Shown here one piece after another: positions 43,904 through 52,200 of a DNA stretch of 64,000 bases (its first letter is position 1; the number at the start of each line of letters is the position of its first letter). Made by a program: the position numbers and the translations under genes. The notes beneath the pieces are model-generated. The model ran no database searches. It saw only the letters and a list, made by a program, of their open reading frames with translations, and was not told the DNA's origin. Origin of the DNA: CAJXZP01 sp963974475 (GTDB lineage: Bacteria > Bacteroidota > Bacteroidia > Flavobacteriales_G > Salibacteraceae); NCBI GenBank assembly GCA_963974475.1, contig CAXBCR010000001.1, positions 186,001 through 250,000 of the forward strand, given 5' to 3'.

Positions 43904-45301
43904 TTATCCGAATAAGTTAGTTAGGCTGCCCATAATTCCTTTTTTAGGAGCTTCTCCGGTGGCTAATTTAACAAAATCGTCATAAGAAACCGCCTTATCT
44001 TTCAGCTTTAATGTTTTTTTGTAGAATCCCATCATTTTATGAAAGTAAAGATCTTCATAAATTTTACGATATTCTTCTTCATTTTTCATTACGTTCATCG
44101 CTGTATCCGACAATAATTTATCGTCTGGGTCAGCCATTCCGTATTGTGCAAATTGCCCTTTTAAGCTCTCTTTTGTAAATTCCATCAATTCTTCTTGACT
44201 AATAGCCAATTCGTATTTCTTGGTAATTTCACTTTCAATTAAGTTCCATTTTAAGCTTTCAGCATATCCTTCATAAGCGGTTTCCACATCTGCAGCATTT
44301 CCGTACTCTTCCGTTTGAGCTAAAAACTCTTTTAAGAAAGCATCTGGTAAATTATGGTCAAATTTCTTGATGAAACCAGCTTTAATGTCTTTGTATAACG
44401 CTATATCTTCGTAACGAACAAAAATCTTTTCTAGCTCTTCACTAATTTTAGCGTGAAATTCTTCTACTGTTTTAACCGTGTCTTTTCCGTATAATTTATC
44501 GAATAACTCTTGGTCTAAATCGGCTGGCTCTACGTGAAAAACGTCTTCTACTACGAAAGAAAAAGAATCTGAAAGCTCCATTACTTGAGCCATTCCAATA
44601 TTTAACATTTTAGCTACGTCTTCATCTCCTTTACTTACATCCTTAGGATTTAAAGTAAGAGTATCTCCTTTTTTCAACCCTTGTAAGGTTTTCTTCAATT
44701 TGGTATCTTCTACAAACTCTATAGAAATAGTTGATTTATGACTAATTCCACCTTCTTTGAGTTCGCCTGATTCGTTTAATTCTGTAAAAACACCATTCAA
44801 CATATCGGTGTCGCCCGCTTTGTCTACCGATGAAAATTTACCATATTGACGTCTCACGTCATCCGAATATTTTTCAATCAGTTTCTCATCCACTTTAATT
44901 TTATTCAAAGTGAATTTGTCTTTTTCAGTTACTTCCACTTTAATCTCTGGAGCTACGCCAATTTTATAGCTAAATTCCAAATCTTTCATGTCGTTAACAC
45001 TCAAAGTCATGGTTTCATCCATTACTGGAAGAGGTTGACCCAAAACAGGTAATTTATTTTCTTTAATGTATTTATCGATTTCTGTACCTAGAATTCTATT
45101 AATTTCTTCACCTAGTATTTGGTTTCCATACATCTTTTTCACCATTCCCATAGGCACATGCCCTTTTCTGAAACCAGGCATATCTGCTTTCTTACGATGG
45201 TTTTTCAATGTGCTAGTTACTTTGTCTGCGTAATCAGCTGCTTCAATATTCACTTTTAAAATTCCGCTTAAATCCTCACCTACGTTGTGCGATACTTTCA
45301 T
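43904..45301 (-). CDS. tig: Trigger factor
   Basis: Ribosome-associated chaperone with a peptidyl-prolyl isomerase-like layout. It has 465 residues. The ribosome-binding signature 'MPGFRKGHVPMGMVKKMYG' (residues 41-59) is clear. The middle domain is divergent from the FKBP consensus, as in other Bacteroidota, and the long helical C-terminal arms follow. It is the first gene of a tig-clpP(-clpX) group and has an untranslated leader of about 200 bases. Confidence 0.95.
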   Translation of the reverse strand: MKVSHNVGEDLSGILKVNIEAADYADKVTSTLKNHRKKADMPGFRKGHVPMGMVKKMYGNQILGEEINRILGTEIDKYIKENKLPVLGQPLPVMDETMTLSVNDMKDLEFSYKIGVAPEIKVEVTEKDKFTLNKIKVDEKLIEKYSDDVRRQYGKFSSVDKAGDTDMLNGVFTELNESGELKEGGISHKSTISIEFVEDTKLKKTLQGLKKGDTLTLNPKDVSKGDEDVAKMLNIGMAQVMELSDSFSFVVEDVFHVEPADLDQELFDKLYGKDTVKTVEEFHAKISEELEKIFVRYEDIALYKDIKAGFIKKFDHNLPDAFLKEFLAQTEEYGNAADVETAYEGYAESLKWNLIESEITKKYELAISQEELMEFTKESLKGQFAQYGMADPDDKLLSDTAMNVMKNEEEYRKIYEDLYFHKMMGFYKKTLKLKDKAVSYDDFVKLATGEAPKKGIMGSLTNLFG

Positions 45302-45510
45302 CTGTTTTATTTTTTTTTATCTATTAGATTAGCAAGCAATTTGGAAATTCTTGAAGAGAAGCTCCCAACACTTGATTTCTCTTTAATTTTAAATAATTTT
45401 CATCAATCCTTGTATTTAATACAATTCCTATCGTTAGAATAACCGTCAAACTCCCGTTAGCCAAGGTATCATTTGAAAACTAGGCTTTTCGAATTGAAAA
45501 TTTGAGGGCG
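45302..45510 (-). other. Long leader of tig
   Basis: About 200 bases between the only good promoter box and the tig ATG. No open frame. Only weak secondary structure is visible by eye (for example AACGG with CCGTT near 45440-45460). It may hold control elements, but nothing specific is supported. Confidence 0.35.
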
Positions 45511-45518
45511 CAAAAGTA
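45511..45518 (-). promoter_or_regulatory. Promoter box of tig-clpP
   Basis: On the minus strand TACTTTTG (45518-45511) is an exact TAnnTTTG match, about 210 bases before the tig start. Confidence 0.4.
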
Positions 45519-45605
45519 CGTTTTTCTGTCAGAATTCATTGCTTTTACCACCTATATTTATTAGGAAAATCTACTTTTCGTTACCCCAATTTTAGGACGA
45601 ATACC

Positions 45606-45613
45606 TACTTTTG
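45606..45613 (+). promoter_or_regulatory. Promoter box of the Crp/Fnr regulator gene
   Basis: TACTTTTG matches TAnnTTTG. It predicts a transcript start near 45619, so translation must start at the ATG at 45651 and not at the upstream in-frame TTG at 45615. It is divergent from the tig promoter, less than 100 bases away. Confidence 0.45.
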
Positions 45614-45650
45614 TTTGGTAATATATATCACAAAAAAAGCACTCACACCA

Positions 45651-46289
45651 ATGGAAGATCTCAGAAAAATTCTTGACTTAAATTTCCCTCAATTATTCGA
45701 CTCTGCTCTAAAAGATGAAATTAGTAAGGTAGGTCACCTTAAAAACATTAAAGAAGGCGCTCACCTAATGGATGTAGGTCAATACATCAAAACCATTCCA
45801 TTAATTGTAAGTGGGAAATTAAAGATTTTTAGAGAAGACGAAGAGGGTAACGAACTCTTTTTGTACTACCTTCACAAGGGAGAAGCATGTGCGATTTCAA
45901 TGGTTTGTATGATTAATGATAAAATAAGTCAGATAAGAGCGGTAGCCATGGAAGATTCTCAAATTATTTCCATCCCCATAGAAAACATGGATAAATTCAT
46001 GATGAATTATCGTTCTTGGTATCAATTTGTGGTGCAGTCTTATGCCATGCGACTAAATGAAATGCTCCTCACCATAGACAGTATTGCTTTTCTAAAAATG
46101 GATGAACGACTTTTGGCTTACTTAGATAAAACCGCTGAAGTTAGAGGCAGTAAAGTAATTAATGACACCCACCAAAATATTGCTACTGAATTAAATACTT
46201 CCCGAGAAGTTATTTCAAGACTACTCAAACAAATGGAACGGAAAGGGCTAGTGAAATTATCACGGAATCATATTGAGATCATTAGTTAA
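45651..46289 (+). CDS. Crp/Fnr-family transcriptional regulator
   Basis: A 212-residue DNA-binding regulator. Residues 1-130 form the cyclic-nucleotide-binding-like beta barrel ('GQYIKTIPLIVSGKLKIF', 'GNELFLYYLHKGEACAISM'). The HTH lies at about 160-200: 'HQNIATELNTSREVISRLLK'. The Cys pattern of an Fnr iron-sulfur cluster is missing at the N-terminus, and the cAMP pocket Arg-Ser-Thr signature is not obvious. It is close to the 'CAISMVCMIN' group of Bacteroidota regulators, whose effector is unknown. The gene stands alone. Confidence 0.9.
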   Translation: MEDLRKILDLNFPQLFDSALKDEISKVGHLKNIKEGAHLMDVGQYIKTIPLIVSGKLKIFREDEEGNELFLYYLHKGEACAISMVCMINDKISQIRAVAMEDSQIISIPIENMDKFMMNYRSWYQFVVQSYAMRLNEMLLTIDSIAFLKMDERLLAYLDKTAEVRGSKVINDTHQNIATELNTSREVISRLLKQMERKGLVKLSRNHIEIIS

Positions 46290-46332
46290 ATCACTATTAA
46301 TCGAACTCCGTTTAATAGTTTGTTCCATTTAG

Positions 46333-46360
46333 CCGCCTTGATTTTATTTTAGGCGGTATT
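46333..46360 (+). terminator. Probable terminator after the Crp/Fnr gene
   Basis: CCGCCT (46333-46338) pairs with AGGCGG (46351-46356) around a 12-base AT loop, followed by 'TATTTGTTTT'. It is 45 bases after the stop codon. Short stem, so moderate support. Confidence 0.5.
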
Positions 46361-46408
46361 TGTTTTGCGTATTTATTGCCTTAACTTTTATTTGATTTGT
46401 TAAATTAT

Positions 46409-46428
46409 GGAGGTAAAGTATTACCCCC
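46409..46428 (+). promoter_or_regulatory. Palindrome upstream of the toxin-antitoxin operon
   Basis: GGAGGTAA (46409-46416) and TTACCCCC (46421-46428) form an inverted repeat with one mismatch around AGTA. A possible promoter box TATATTTG follows at 46443-46450. Toxin-antitoxin operons usually carry an antitoxin operator here, so this is a candidate; inference. Confidence 0.4.
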
Positions 46429-46484
46429 TCTAATTAAAAGGTGTATATTTGTGTAGTTGTAATAGGTAATTTTACACTTTTGTC

Positions 46485-46904
46485 ATGAAAAAATTTAAAG
46501 ATACTTCCAGTACACCGCTAACGACCTTAAATGAACCCACAATAAGTTACGGCTCTAATTCTTTTTACGAGTTATCTTCTCGCTCCATTTCTAAAGAATA
46601 TATCAAAGGCATTATACAATTAGCTAAACTTACGGTTACAGAATTAATTTCATTTATTCCCATTTCTATTGATTCGTATAAAAGAAGAGTAGATTTTAAC
46701 CCAGCTGTTACAGAAAAGGTTCTTGAAATTGAGGAAGTTTACCGTAGAGGCCTGGATGCTTTTGGAGAACCATTTTACGATTGGATGGACGCTAAAAACG
46801 TTTCCCTTGGCGGCAAAAAACCCAAAGAGCTATTAGTCAATAGTTTTGGAGTCCGAATACTATTAGATGAAATTGGCAAATTAGAACATGGGGTTTTAGC
46901 TTAA
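46485..46904 (+). CDS. Antitoxin, Xre/MbcA/ParS family
   Basis: A 139-residue protein. The N-terminal half holds an Xre-like helix-turn-helix region ('YIKGIIQLAKLTVTELI' to 'SIDSYKRRV'). The C-terminal half is the MbcA/ParS toxin-binding domain: 'VTEKVLEIEEVYRRGLDAFG' and 'FYDWMDAKNVSLGGKKPKEL', then 'LLDEIGKLEHGVLA'. The final residues would plug the RES toxin active site. It overlaps the toxin start by one base (TAATG), the typical antitoxin-first arrangement, and probably represses the operon. Confidence 0.93.
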   Translation: MKKFKDTSSTPLTTLNEPTISYGSNSFYELSSRSISKEYIKGIIQLAKLTVTELISFIPISIDSYKRRVDFNPAVTEKVLEIEEVYRRGLDAFGEPFYDWMDAKNVSLGGKKPKELLVNSFGVRILLDEIGKLEHGVLA

Positions 46905-47377
46905 TGTTGGTATATAGCATTAGCAAGAAAGCTTACTGCAAGGATTTATCTGGAATGGGAGCAGGAATGCATGGGGGAAGATGGAATCCAAAGGGCATAA
47001 ATTTGCTATACACTTCTGGTAGTATTGCGCTAGCTAGCTTAGAATTTATGGTTCACAATTACCATCTTTTATCGTCTGGGAATATCAGTATGGCCAAAAT
47101 TGAAATTGATGAGAATGCACCAATTTTAGAATACCCAATTTCTAAATTACCAAAAGGCTGGAATTTGCAATTACATTCGCAAATAGCCACTCAAAAAATA
47201 GGAAGCCTATTTTTTAATACAGGCGAACATTACATCTTAAAAGTTCCATCCGCTGTGGTTCCAGGAGAATATAATTTACTTTTAAATCCGCTACACAAAA
47301 GTCATTCAAAGACAAAAGTTATTGAATTAATTGATCCGTTTACTTTTGACTCCAGGCTTTTTGATTTTGTAAAATAA
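46904..47377 (+). CDS. Toxin with RES domain (NAD-degrading type)
   Basis: A 157-residue RES-domain protein. The eponymous region is 'GGRWNPKGINLLYTSGSIAL' (24-43) followed by 'ASLEFMVH', giving the conserved R26, Y36 and E47; the C-terminal Ser motif is in 'VPSAVVPGEYNLLLNP'. RES toxins such as MbcT consume NAD+ and arrest growth. All key residues appear intact, so the toxin should be active. Cotranscribed with its antitoxin. Confidence 0.93.
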   Translation: MLVYSISKKAYCKDLSGMGAGMHGGRWNPKGINLLYTSGSIALASLEFMVHNYHLLSSGNISMAKIEIDENAPILEYPISKLPKGWNLQLHSQIATQKIGSLFFNTGEHYILKVPSAVVPGEYNLLLNPLHKSHSKTKVIELIDPFTFDSRLFDFVK

Positions 47378-47381
47378 CAGG

Positions 47382-47664
47382 CTATTGCAATGCTAGAATA
47401 GCGCGTTCAATTACTTCATCCTTGGTTAAACCATTCCAATCAAATAATACCTTAATATCCGGTGGAACGCCACTTTCATATTGATTGTTTTGATGTAAAT
47501 CTAGCGCTATTGTGATAGAAAATCTGTACGTCCATCCATTCCTTTAATTCGTTTTTTTCAGGCCTGAATTCTAATTGGGAAACGGAATCATGAAAAATTG
47601 CGGCATCTTGACCAAATATCCAAACGGAGTTACAGAAAATCAAAAAAAGAATAATTGCCTCAAT
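47382..47664 (-). pseudogene. Remnant of an exported S41-type peptidase gene
   Basis: Two fragments on the minus strand in different frames. The upstream piece (47664 to a stop at 47476) begins like a signal peptide without start codon ('IEAIILFLIFCNSVWIFGQD'). The downstream piece (47543 to 47382) reads 'NGWTYRFSITIALDLHQ', 'YESGVPPDIKVLFDW' and 'DEVIERAILALQ' then stop, which resembles the C-terminus of S41 peptidases ('G.PPDI.V ... D..LERA'). The catalytic middle is absent. It is best read as a deleted, frameshifted gene. Confidence 0.45.
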
Positions 47665-47931
47665 TAGTGAATTATAGTACCAATTTTATCCAATTGATTT
47701 CGGCTCACTAACTATTCTACAGACGGGTAACGAATTGATTCTTATTTATAATTGGAATATGTATCAAATCACAAATTATTAAGGTTTTATGGGAGACCAT
47801 ATCCAGAATTACCACATCTTCCCTTTATAGGCACAGAAACCCAGGTAAAAGAGATGATCCTTATTTTCTCCCTTATTCAATTATCTGTCCGATACATCTG
47901 GAATAATGATAACATTCTGCATAACCTAAAA
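47665..47931. other. Intergenic DNA
   Basis: AT-rich sequence between the peptidase remnant and the first palindrome. A short open frame at 47752-47949 runs into the palindrome and shows no family resemblance or start signal; no other feature seen. Confidence 0.4.
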
Positions 47932-47964
47932 AGTCAGGGCTTCACTTGAAGTGAAACCCTGACT
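47932..47964 (-). repeat. 33-bp palindrome, copy 1 (probable terminator)
   Basis: AGTCAGGG-cTTCACT... with its inverted complement forms a stem of about 14 pairs. On the minus strand it is followed by five T, so it may terminate the 48280-48002 operon. A second copy, with compensating base changes in the stem (A-T pair here, G-C there), lies at 49239-49271, and about 20 bases before each copy are also similar. Confidence 0.7.
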
Positions 47965-48001
47965 ATATTTCTGTTTAGCATTTATAATGTTACTTCATGG
48001 A

Positions 48002-48268
48002 TTATTCCGGTCCCTGTAGTGTATCTTTTTGAAATACGCTGAATCTTTTTTTCACACCCACAAATGGGATAAACGCATACAAAACTTCATTCCAACTAGA
48101 TCCAAGATACTTTAACCTAACCGCCATTAGCATTGAAACATAAGCCATCATCACAAGAAGAAAAACAACTCTATATTCTTGGCTCCAAGAAAATTCAAAA
48201 ACCCATGATCCAATTCCTAGAATTGTAAATGGGAGAATTAATAATAGTATAAAAATATTTCTTTTCAT
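48002..48268 (-). CDS. Small membrane protein of unknown function
   Basis: An 88-residue protein with two hydrophobic helices: residues 4-24 ('IFILLLILPFTILGIGSWVF') and 33-53 ('VVFLLVMMAYVSMLMAVRL'). A third weak segment and a charged tail follow. It begins 11 bases after the lipoprotein gene upstream and is probably cotranscribed with it. No family recognised. Confidence 0.6.
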   Translation of the reverse strand: MKRNIFILLLILPFTILGIGSWVFEFSWSQEYRVVFLLVMMAYVSMLMAVRLKYLGSSWNEVLYAFIPFVGVKKRFSVFQKDTLQGPE

Positions 48269-48279
48269 TAGTTTTTATT

Positions 48280-48942
48280 TTAAAAAAAGGCAATAATAAC
48301 AGCACAACCAATAGCAATCCCACCAGCACACTCTGGCCCAATAGCCATACATCCTAAACCGAGGACAGGATTATTCGCAAGAGTATTAATTTTATCCTCA
48401 ACACAATCAACCCATGGAGAATACCAGCTTGCTGTAAAATCCGGGTTTTCACCATAATTATTAACAGATACGACAACTCCATCTACAGCACTAAAGCCAA
48501 CAATTTCTTCTAAAAATAAATTGAGAATTTTTACATTTGATGAACCCGAATTAATAGTAGTTTCAACAATATAACCTCCTTTCCACACATCATTACCATT
48601 AGAATATGAAACAAAGGAATAGTTACCAGATAATTCAATAGTTATACACTTAATATTTTCACCTGGAAAGGTTGTAATTAAGGCATTGTCAAAGTTCATA
48701 TTTTCAACAATACTTATAGCTTGTCCACCCTCACCAAAATTATCTTCAATCCTACTTTGAAGTTTTTGAATAATCACTTCATTAGTTAAATATTCAGTTT
48801 CACCAGCCCTCAAAAATAAAGCTCCATTAACATCATCTACATGAACGTCAACACCTTCATTATCTACCTCTTCCTTACTACAAGAAACAAAACTAATTGC
48901 GCCAATCATTAGCGCTAAAATTGAAATACTAAAATATTTCAT
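48280..48942 (-). CDS. Lipoprotein with Cys/Gly-rich hydrophobic C-terminus
   Basis: Start set at ATG 48942, giving a signal peptide and lipobox 'ISFVSC' (about Cys21); the frame extends 13 codons further upstream. It has 220 residues. The body is acidic and soluble ('NEGVDVHVDDVNGALFLRAG'). The last 25 residues are hydrophobic, with regularly placed Cys: 'LGLGCMAIGPECAGGIAIGC' then 'AVIIAFF'. Such tails occur in uncharacterised Bacteroidota lipoproteins; the role is unknown. An (ACAA)10 tract lies 120 bases upstream. Confidence 0.7.
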   Translation of the reverse strand: MKYFSISILALMIGAISFVSCSKEEVDNEGVDVHVDDVNGALFLRAGETEYLTNEVIIQKLQSRIEDNFGEGGQAISIVENMNFDNALITTFPGENIKCITIELSGNYSFVSYSNGNDVWKGGYIVETTINSGSSNVKILNLFLEEIVGFSAVDGVVVSVNNYGENPDFTASWYSPWVDCVEDKINTLANNPVLGLGCMAIGPECAGGIAIGCAVIIAFF

Positions 48943-49064
48943 AATACTTAAAAATTTATTTGTTATTAAAAAAATAAGCATCTACCCATTTTGAGTAAAT
49001 ACTAAACTTTCATTTAACCATTAAGTACCCGGCCGAGTATAAATGGTATTAAAATGAGTTCGGC

Positions 49065-49104
49065 ACAAACAAACAAACAAACAAACAAACAAACAAACAA
49101 ACAA
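49065..49104. repeat. (ACAA)10 tetranucleotide microsatellite
   Basis: Ten perfect, uninterrupted ACAA units. It lies in the noncoding region upstream of the lipoprotein gene that starts at 48942 and downstream of the BNR-protein gene. As a long simple repeat it should be length-variable by slipped-strand mispairing. Confidence 0.95.
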
Positions 49105-49238
49105 TAGGGGTTATCCCCTAATTTTCACTTTTCTTCAATTATTTACTTATTGAAATTACCATCATAAAGAACACTCTATCACAGCATATTATCGTTGGCG
49201 AGAGTGATTACATATACTACATTCTCAAAACCTTAACA

Positions 49239-49271
49239 AGTCAGGGCTTCGCTCCAAGCGAAACCCTGACT
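49239..49271 (-). repeat. 33-bp palindrome, copy 2
   Basis: Stem AGTCAGGG-cTTCGCT with AGCGAA-aCCCTGACT. It lies 12 bases after the stop of the BNR-repeat protein gene, so it may act as its terminator, though no strong T-run follows. Closely similar to the copy at 47932-47964, in the same orientation. Confidence 0.7.
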
Positions 49272-49282
49272 ACAAATTACAT

Positions 49283-52200
49283 TTACAACTTAGGTAATTC
49301 CATATTCAAATACGGAGCTCCTTTCATATTCAATATTCCTTCAATAGCGGTTAGTTTTTGATTGATTACTGCCATGCTTTTTAGCACTTTTTTCAATCCG
49401 TCTTTTGCTATGGTATAATCTTTATTTTGAATATTTGTGCTTTGATTTTGGTTGGAATAACTACTCCATGAAGCTAAACCGATGCGATCTAAAATGCTTG
49501 GCTCAATTTCAAATTGATGCTTTCCTAAGGTTTTATCCCCATGTAATTTTATATCCATCTCCTGTAACTCAGCCTCTAACTCACCAAGCATTTTCAATGC
49601 GCTCATATCTGCGTTGGTAGAAACTCTTGAAGCAGCCTTGGCCTTTTTCACTCTATTGGATAAAGATTTGAAATAGGAATTTGTTCCTGTAGCTACACGG
49701 TCTAAATTATTTAAATCCTTTTGGAATGCAACCACCTCATTGGCGTCCGCTTTAAGCGTATTTAAATTCAATACGTTTAATTCGAATGAATGTTGGTCCA
49801 CTAACATTTTAATTTCATTCGGTGTAGCCAAAAACAAACTAACGGTGTAATTACCAGGGATTGCATAATAGGCGGAACCTGTTTTGCTCAATGGAGATTT
49901 TGAACTATTTACATCAAAAGAACTCCATTTACCATCCCAATTTACGGTTTGAAGTCCCGCTTTTGCATTTTTAGTAAAGCGTTTCACTTCATTGCCTTTG
50001 GAATCTTTTATAACGAAAATGAAATAAGGAGCCTCTTCAATCGCTTCTTTTCTCAGTTGATCCTTGCTTGGATAAAGAACATCCTCCCCTTTTGCACGTG
50101 CCTCCTTCTCGGATTCTTGACGACTTGCTTTAGTGGTTTTCGGAACATCCTTTACAAAAAATGTGAACTGTGCACCCAATTCAGGGTTTTTACCGGTCCA
50201 AAACGAAGCGCCCTGAAACCCATTTCCAGAATACCCATATTTCGCATCATAAACAAAAGTTAGCCCCGGACGATTATTAAAAAACACCGCGTCTTCATTT
50301 TTTGCTTCCGCATTAATTTGACGTAAAGCAGAATAATCATCCAACACCCAAAAACCGCGGCCAAAAGTGGCTAAAACCAAATCATTTTGTTCTCGTTGAA
50401 TATCCATGTCGCGAATCGCCACGGTAGGTAAGCCTCCTTTTAAAGCCAACCAGTTTTCACCAGCATCCACACTCACAAACACACCAAATTCAGTACCTGC
50501 AAAAAGTAATTTGGGATCCACGTGATCCTCAGCAATGGTATATACTGACCCTCTTTCAGGTAATCCGTTTGAAATTTTTACCCAAGTTTTCCCTTTATTC
50601 GTAGACTTGAAAAGATATGGTTTAAAATCCCCTCTTTTGTGATTGTTAAAAGCACCATAGACTACATTTTCATCATGCATAGACGCCACAAGTTGGTTTA
50701 CATAGGTATGGGCAGGAACTTCCTTAATTCCATCTACTTTTCTCCAATTTGCGCCATCATCCTCCGTAATTTGAACGAGGCCATCATCGGTACCGACATA
50801 TAATAACCCTTCCTTTTTGGGTGATTCTGAAAGCGCAACAATATTCCCATAAATGGTAGTGGACATATTTTTCATAACCGCGTCTACACTCGGAACGCTA
50901 CCCATTATTTTCATGGCATTACGATCCAATTGTCGGGTTAAATCAGGACTTATGGTTTGCCAAGTATTTCCTCTATCATCACTTTTGAACACTTTGTTTG
51001 CTGCAAAATAAAGCCTGGTCGCTTTGTGTGGGCTCACAATAAGAGGAGCATCCCAATTCCATCGGTAAGCAAGCTCATCTTTACCCGGTTGAGGCTGAAT
51101 TGGCACTGTTTGCCCTGATGCCTTATCATAACGAACCAGCCAACCATATTGCGCTTGTGCATAGACAATGTTTGGGTTCTCAGGATCCGAAGCAGATTCA
51201 AATCCATCACCACCATTGGTTACATACCAATCGTAATTATCGATACCTGAGTTTTTTCGAGTTCTAGAAGGACCACCTAAACTAAAGTTATCTTGCGTTC
51301 CACCATAAATCCCATAAAAGGGTGCTTGGTTATCGGTCACCACTTTATAGAATTGCGTCACGGGCAAATTAGGTGAAAAACGCCACGTTTTTGCATTGTC
51401 ATACGACTCATACAAACCACCATCACATCCCATAAAATAATGATCGGTATTGGTAGGGTCAATCCACATACAATGATTATCTACATGCTTATTTTTTTCT
51501 CCTAATTTTTTTACCGTTTTTCCTCCATCGTAAGTCACATGCGCCCATGTATCCATCATAAACACCTTATTCACATTGATCGGATCACAATACAATTCCT
51601 GGTAATAGTTACCGCTAGATTTATAGGTATTCATTTTACTCCAGCTCTCTCCTCTATCGGTAGAACGGAAAAAACCACCAGCTTCGTTTTCAGCTTCGAT
51701 CACTGCGTACACGTAATCTGGATTTACAGGAGAAACAGCCATTCCAATTCTACCCATACTGGAAGGTAAACCGGATTTTAATTTTCGAAAGGATTTACCA
51801 CCATCAGTACTTTTGTACATCGCAGAACCTGCCCCTCCTCCAACATAGGTAAAAACATGCCGCATACGTTGGTGAGCAGTCGCATAAATTACATTTGAAT
51901 TACGAGGATCCAAATGAATTTCATTAACACCCGTATACTGATCAATTTCCAAAATTTTATTCCATGTAGCACCGCCATCAATAGTTTTATACAAACCTCT
52001 ATCTCCGCCTGCACTCCATAATGGGCCATAGGCAGCTACATAAATTACATTAGAATTTTGAGGATCCACCTTAATCATTCCGATATGTTCGGAATTTTCT
52101 AAACCCATTTTATCCCAAGATTTTCCACCATCTCGCGAGCGATACACGCCATCACCATAGGCCACAGAGCGTTGGTTATTATTCTCCCCTGTTCCTACCC

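Noticed and set aside
47752..47949. Open frame of 65 codons on the plus strand
   Set aside because: No ribosome binding site or recognisable domain; its 3' end is made by the 33-bp palindrome.
49065..49104. Possible CRISPR-like array
   Set aside because: The unit is only four bases (ACAA) with no spacers; it is a microsatellite.
49949..50263. Open frame of 104 codons on the plus strand
   Set aside because: Antisense to the BNR-repeat protein; no start signal or known family.
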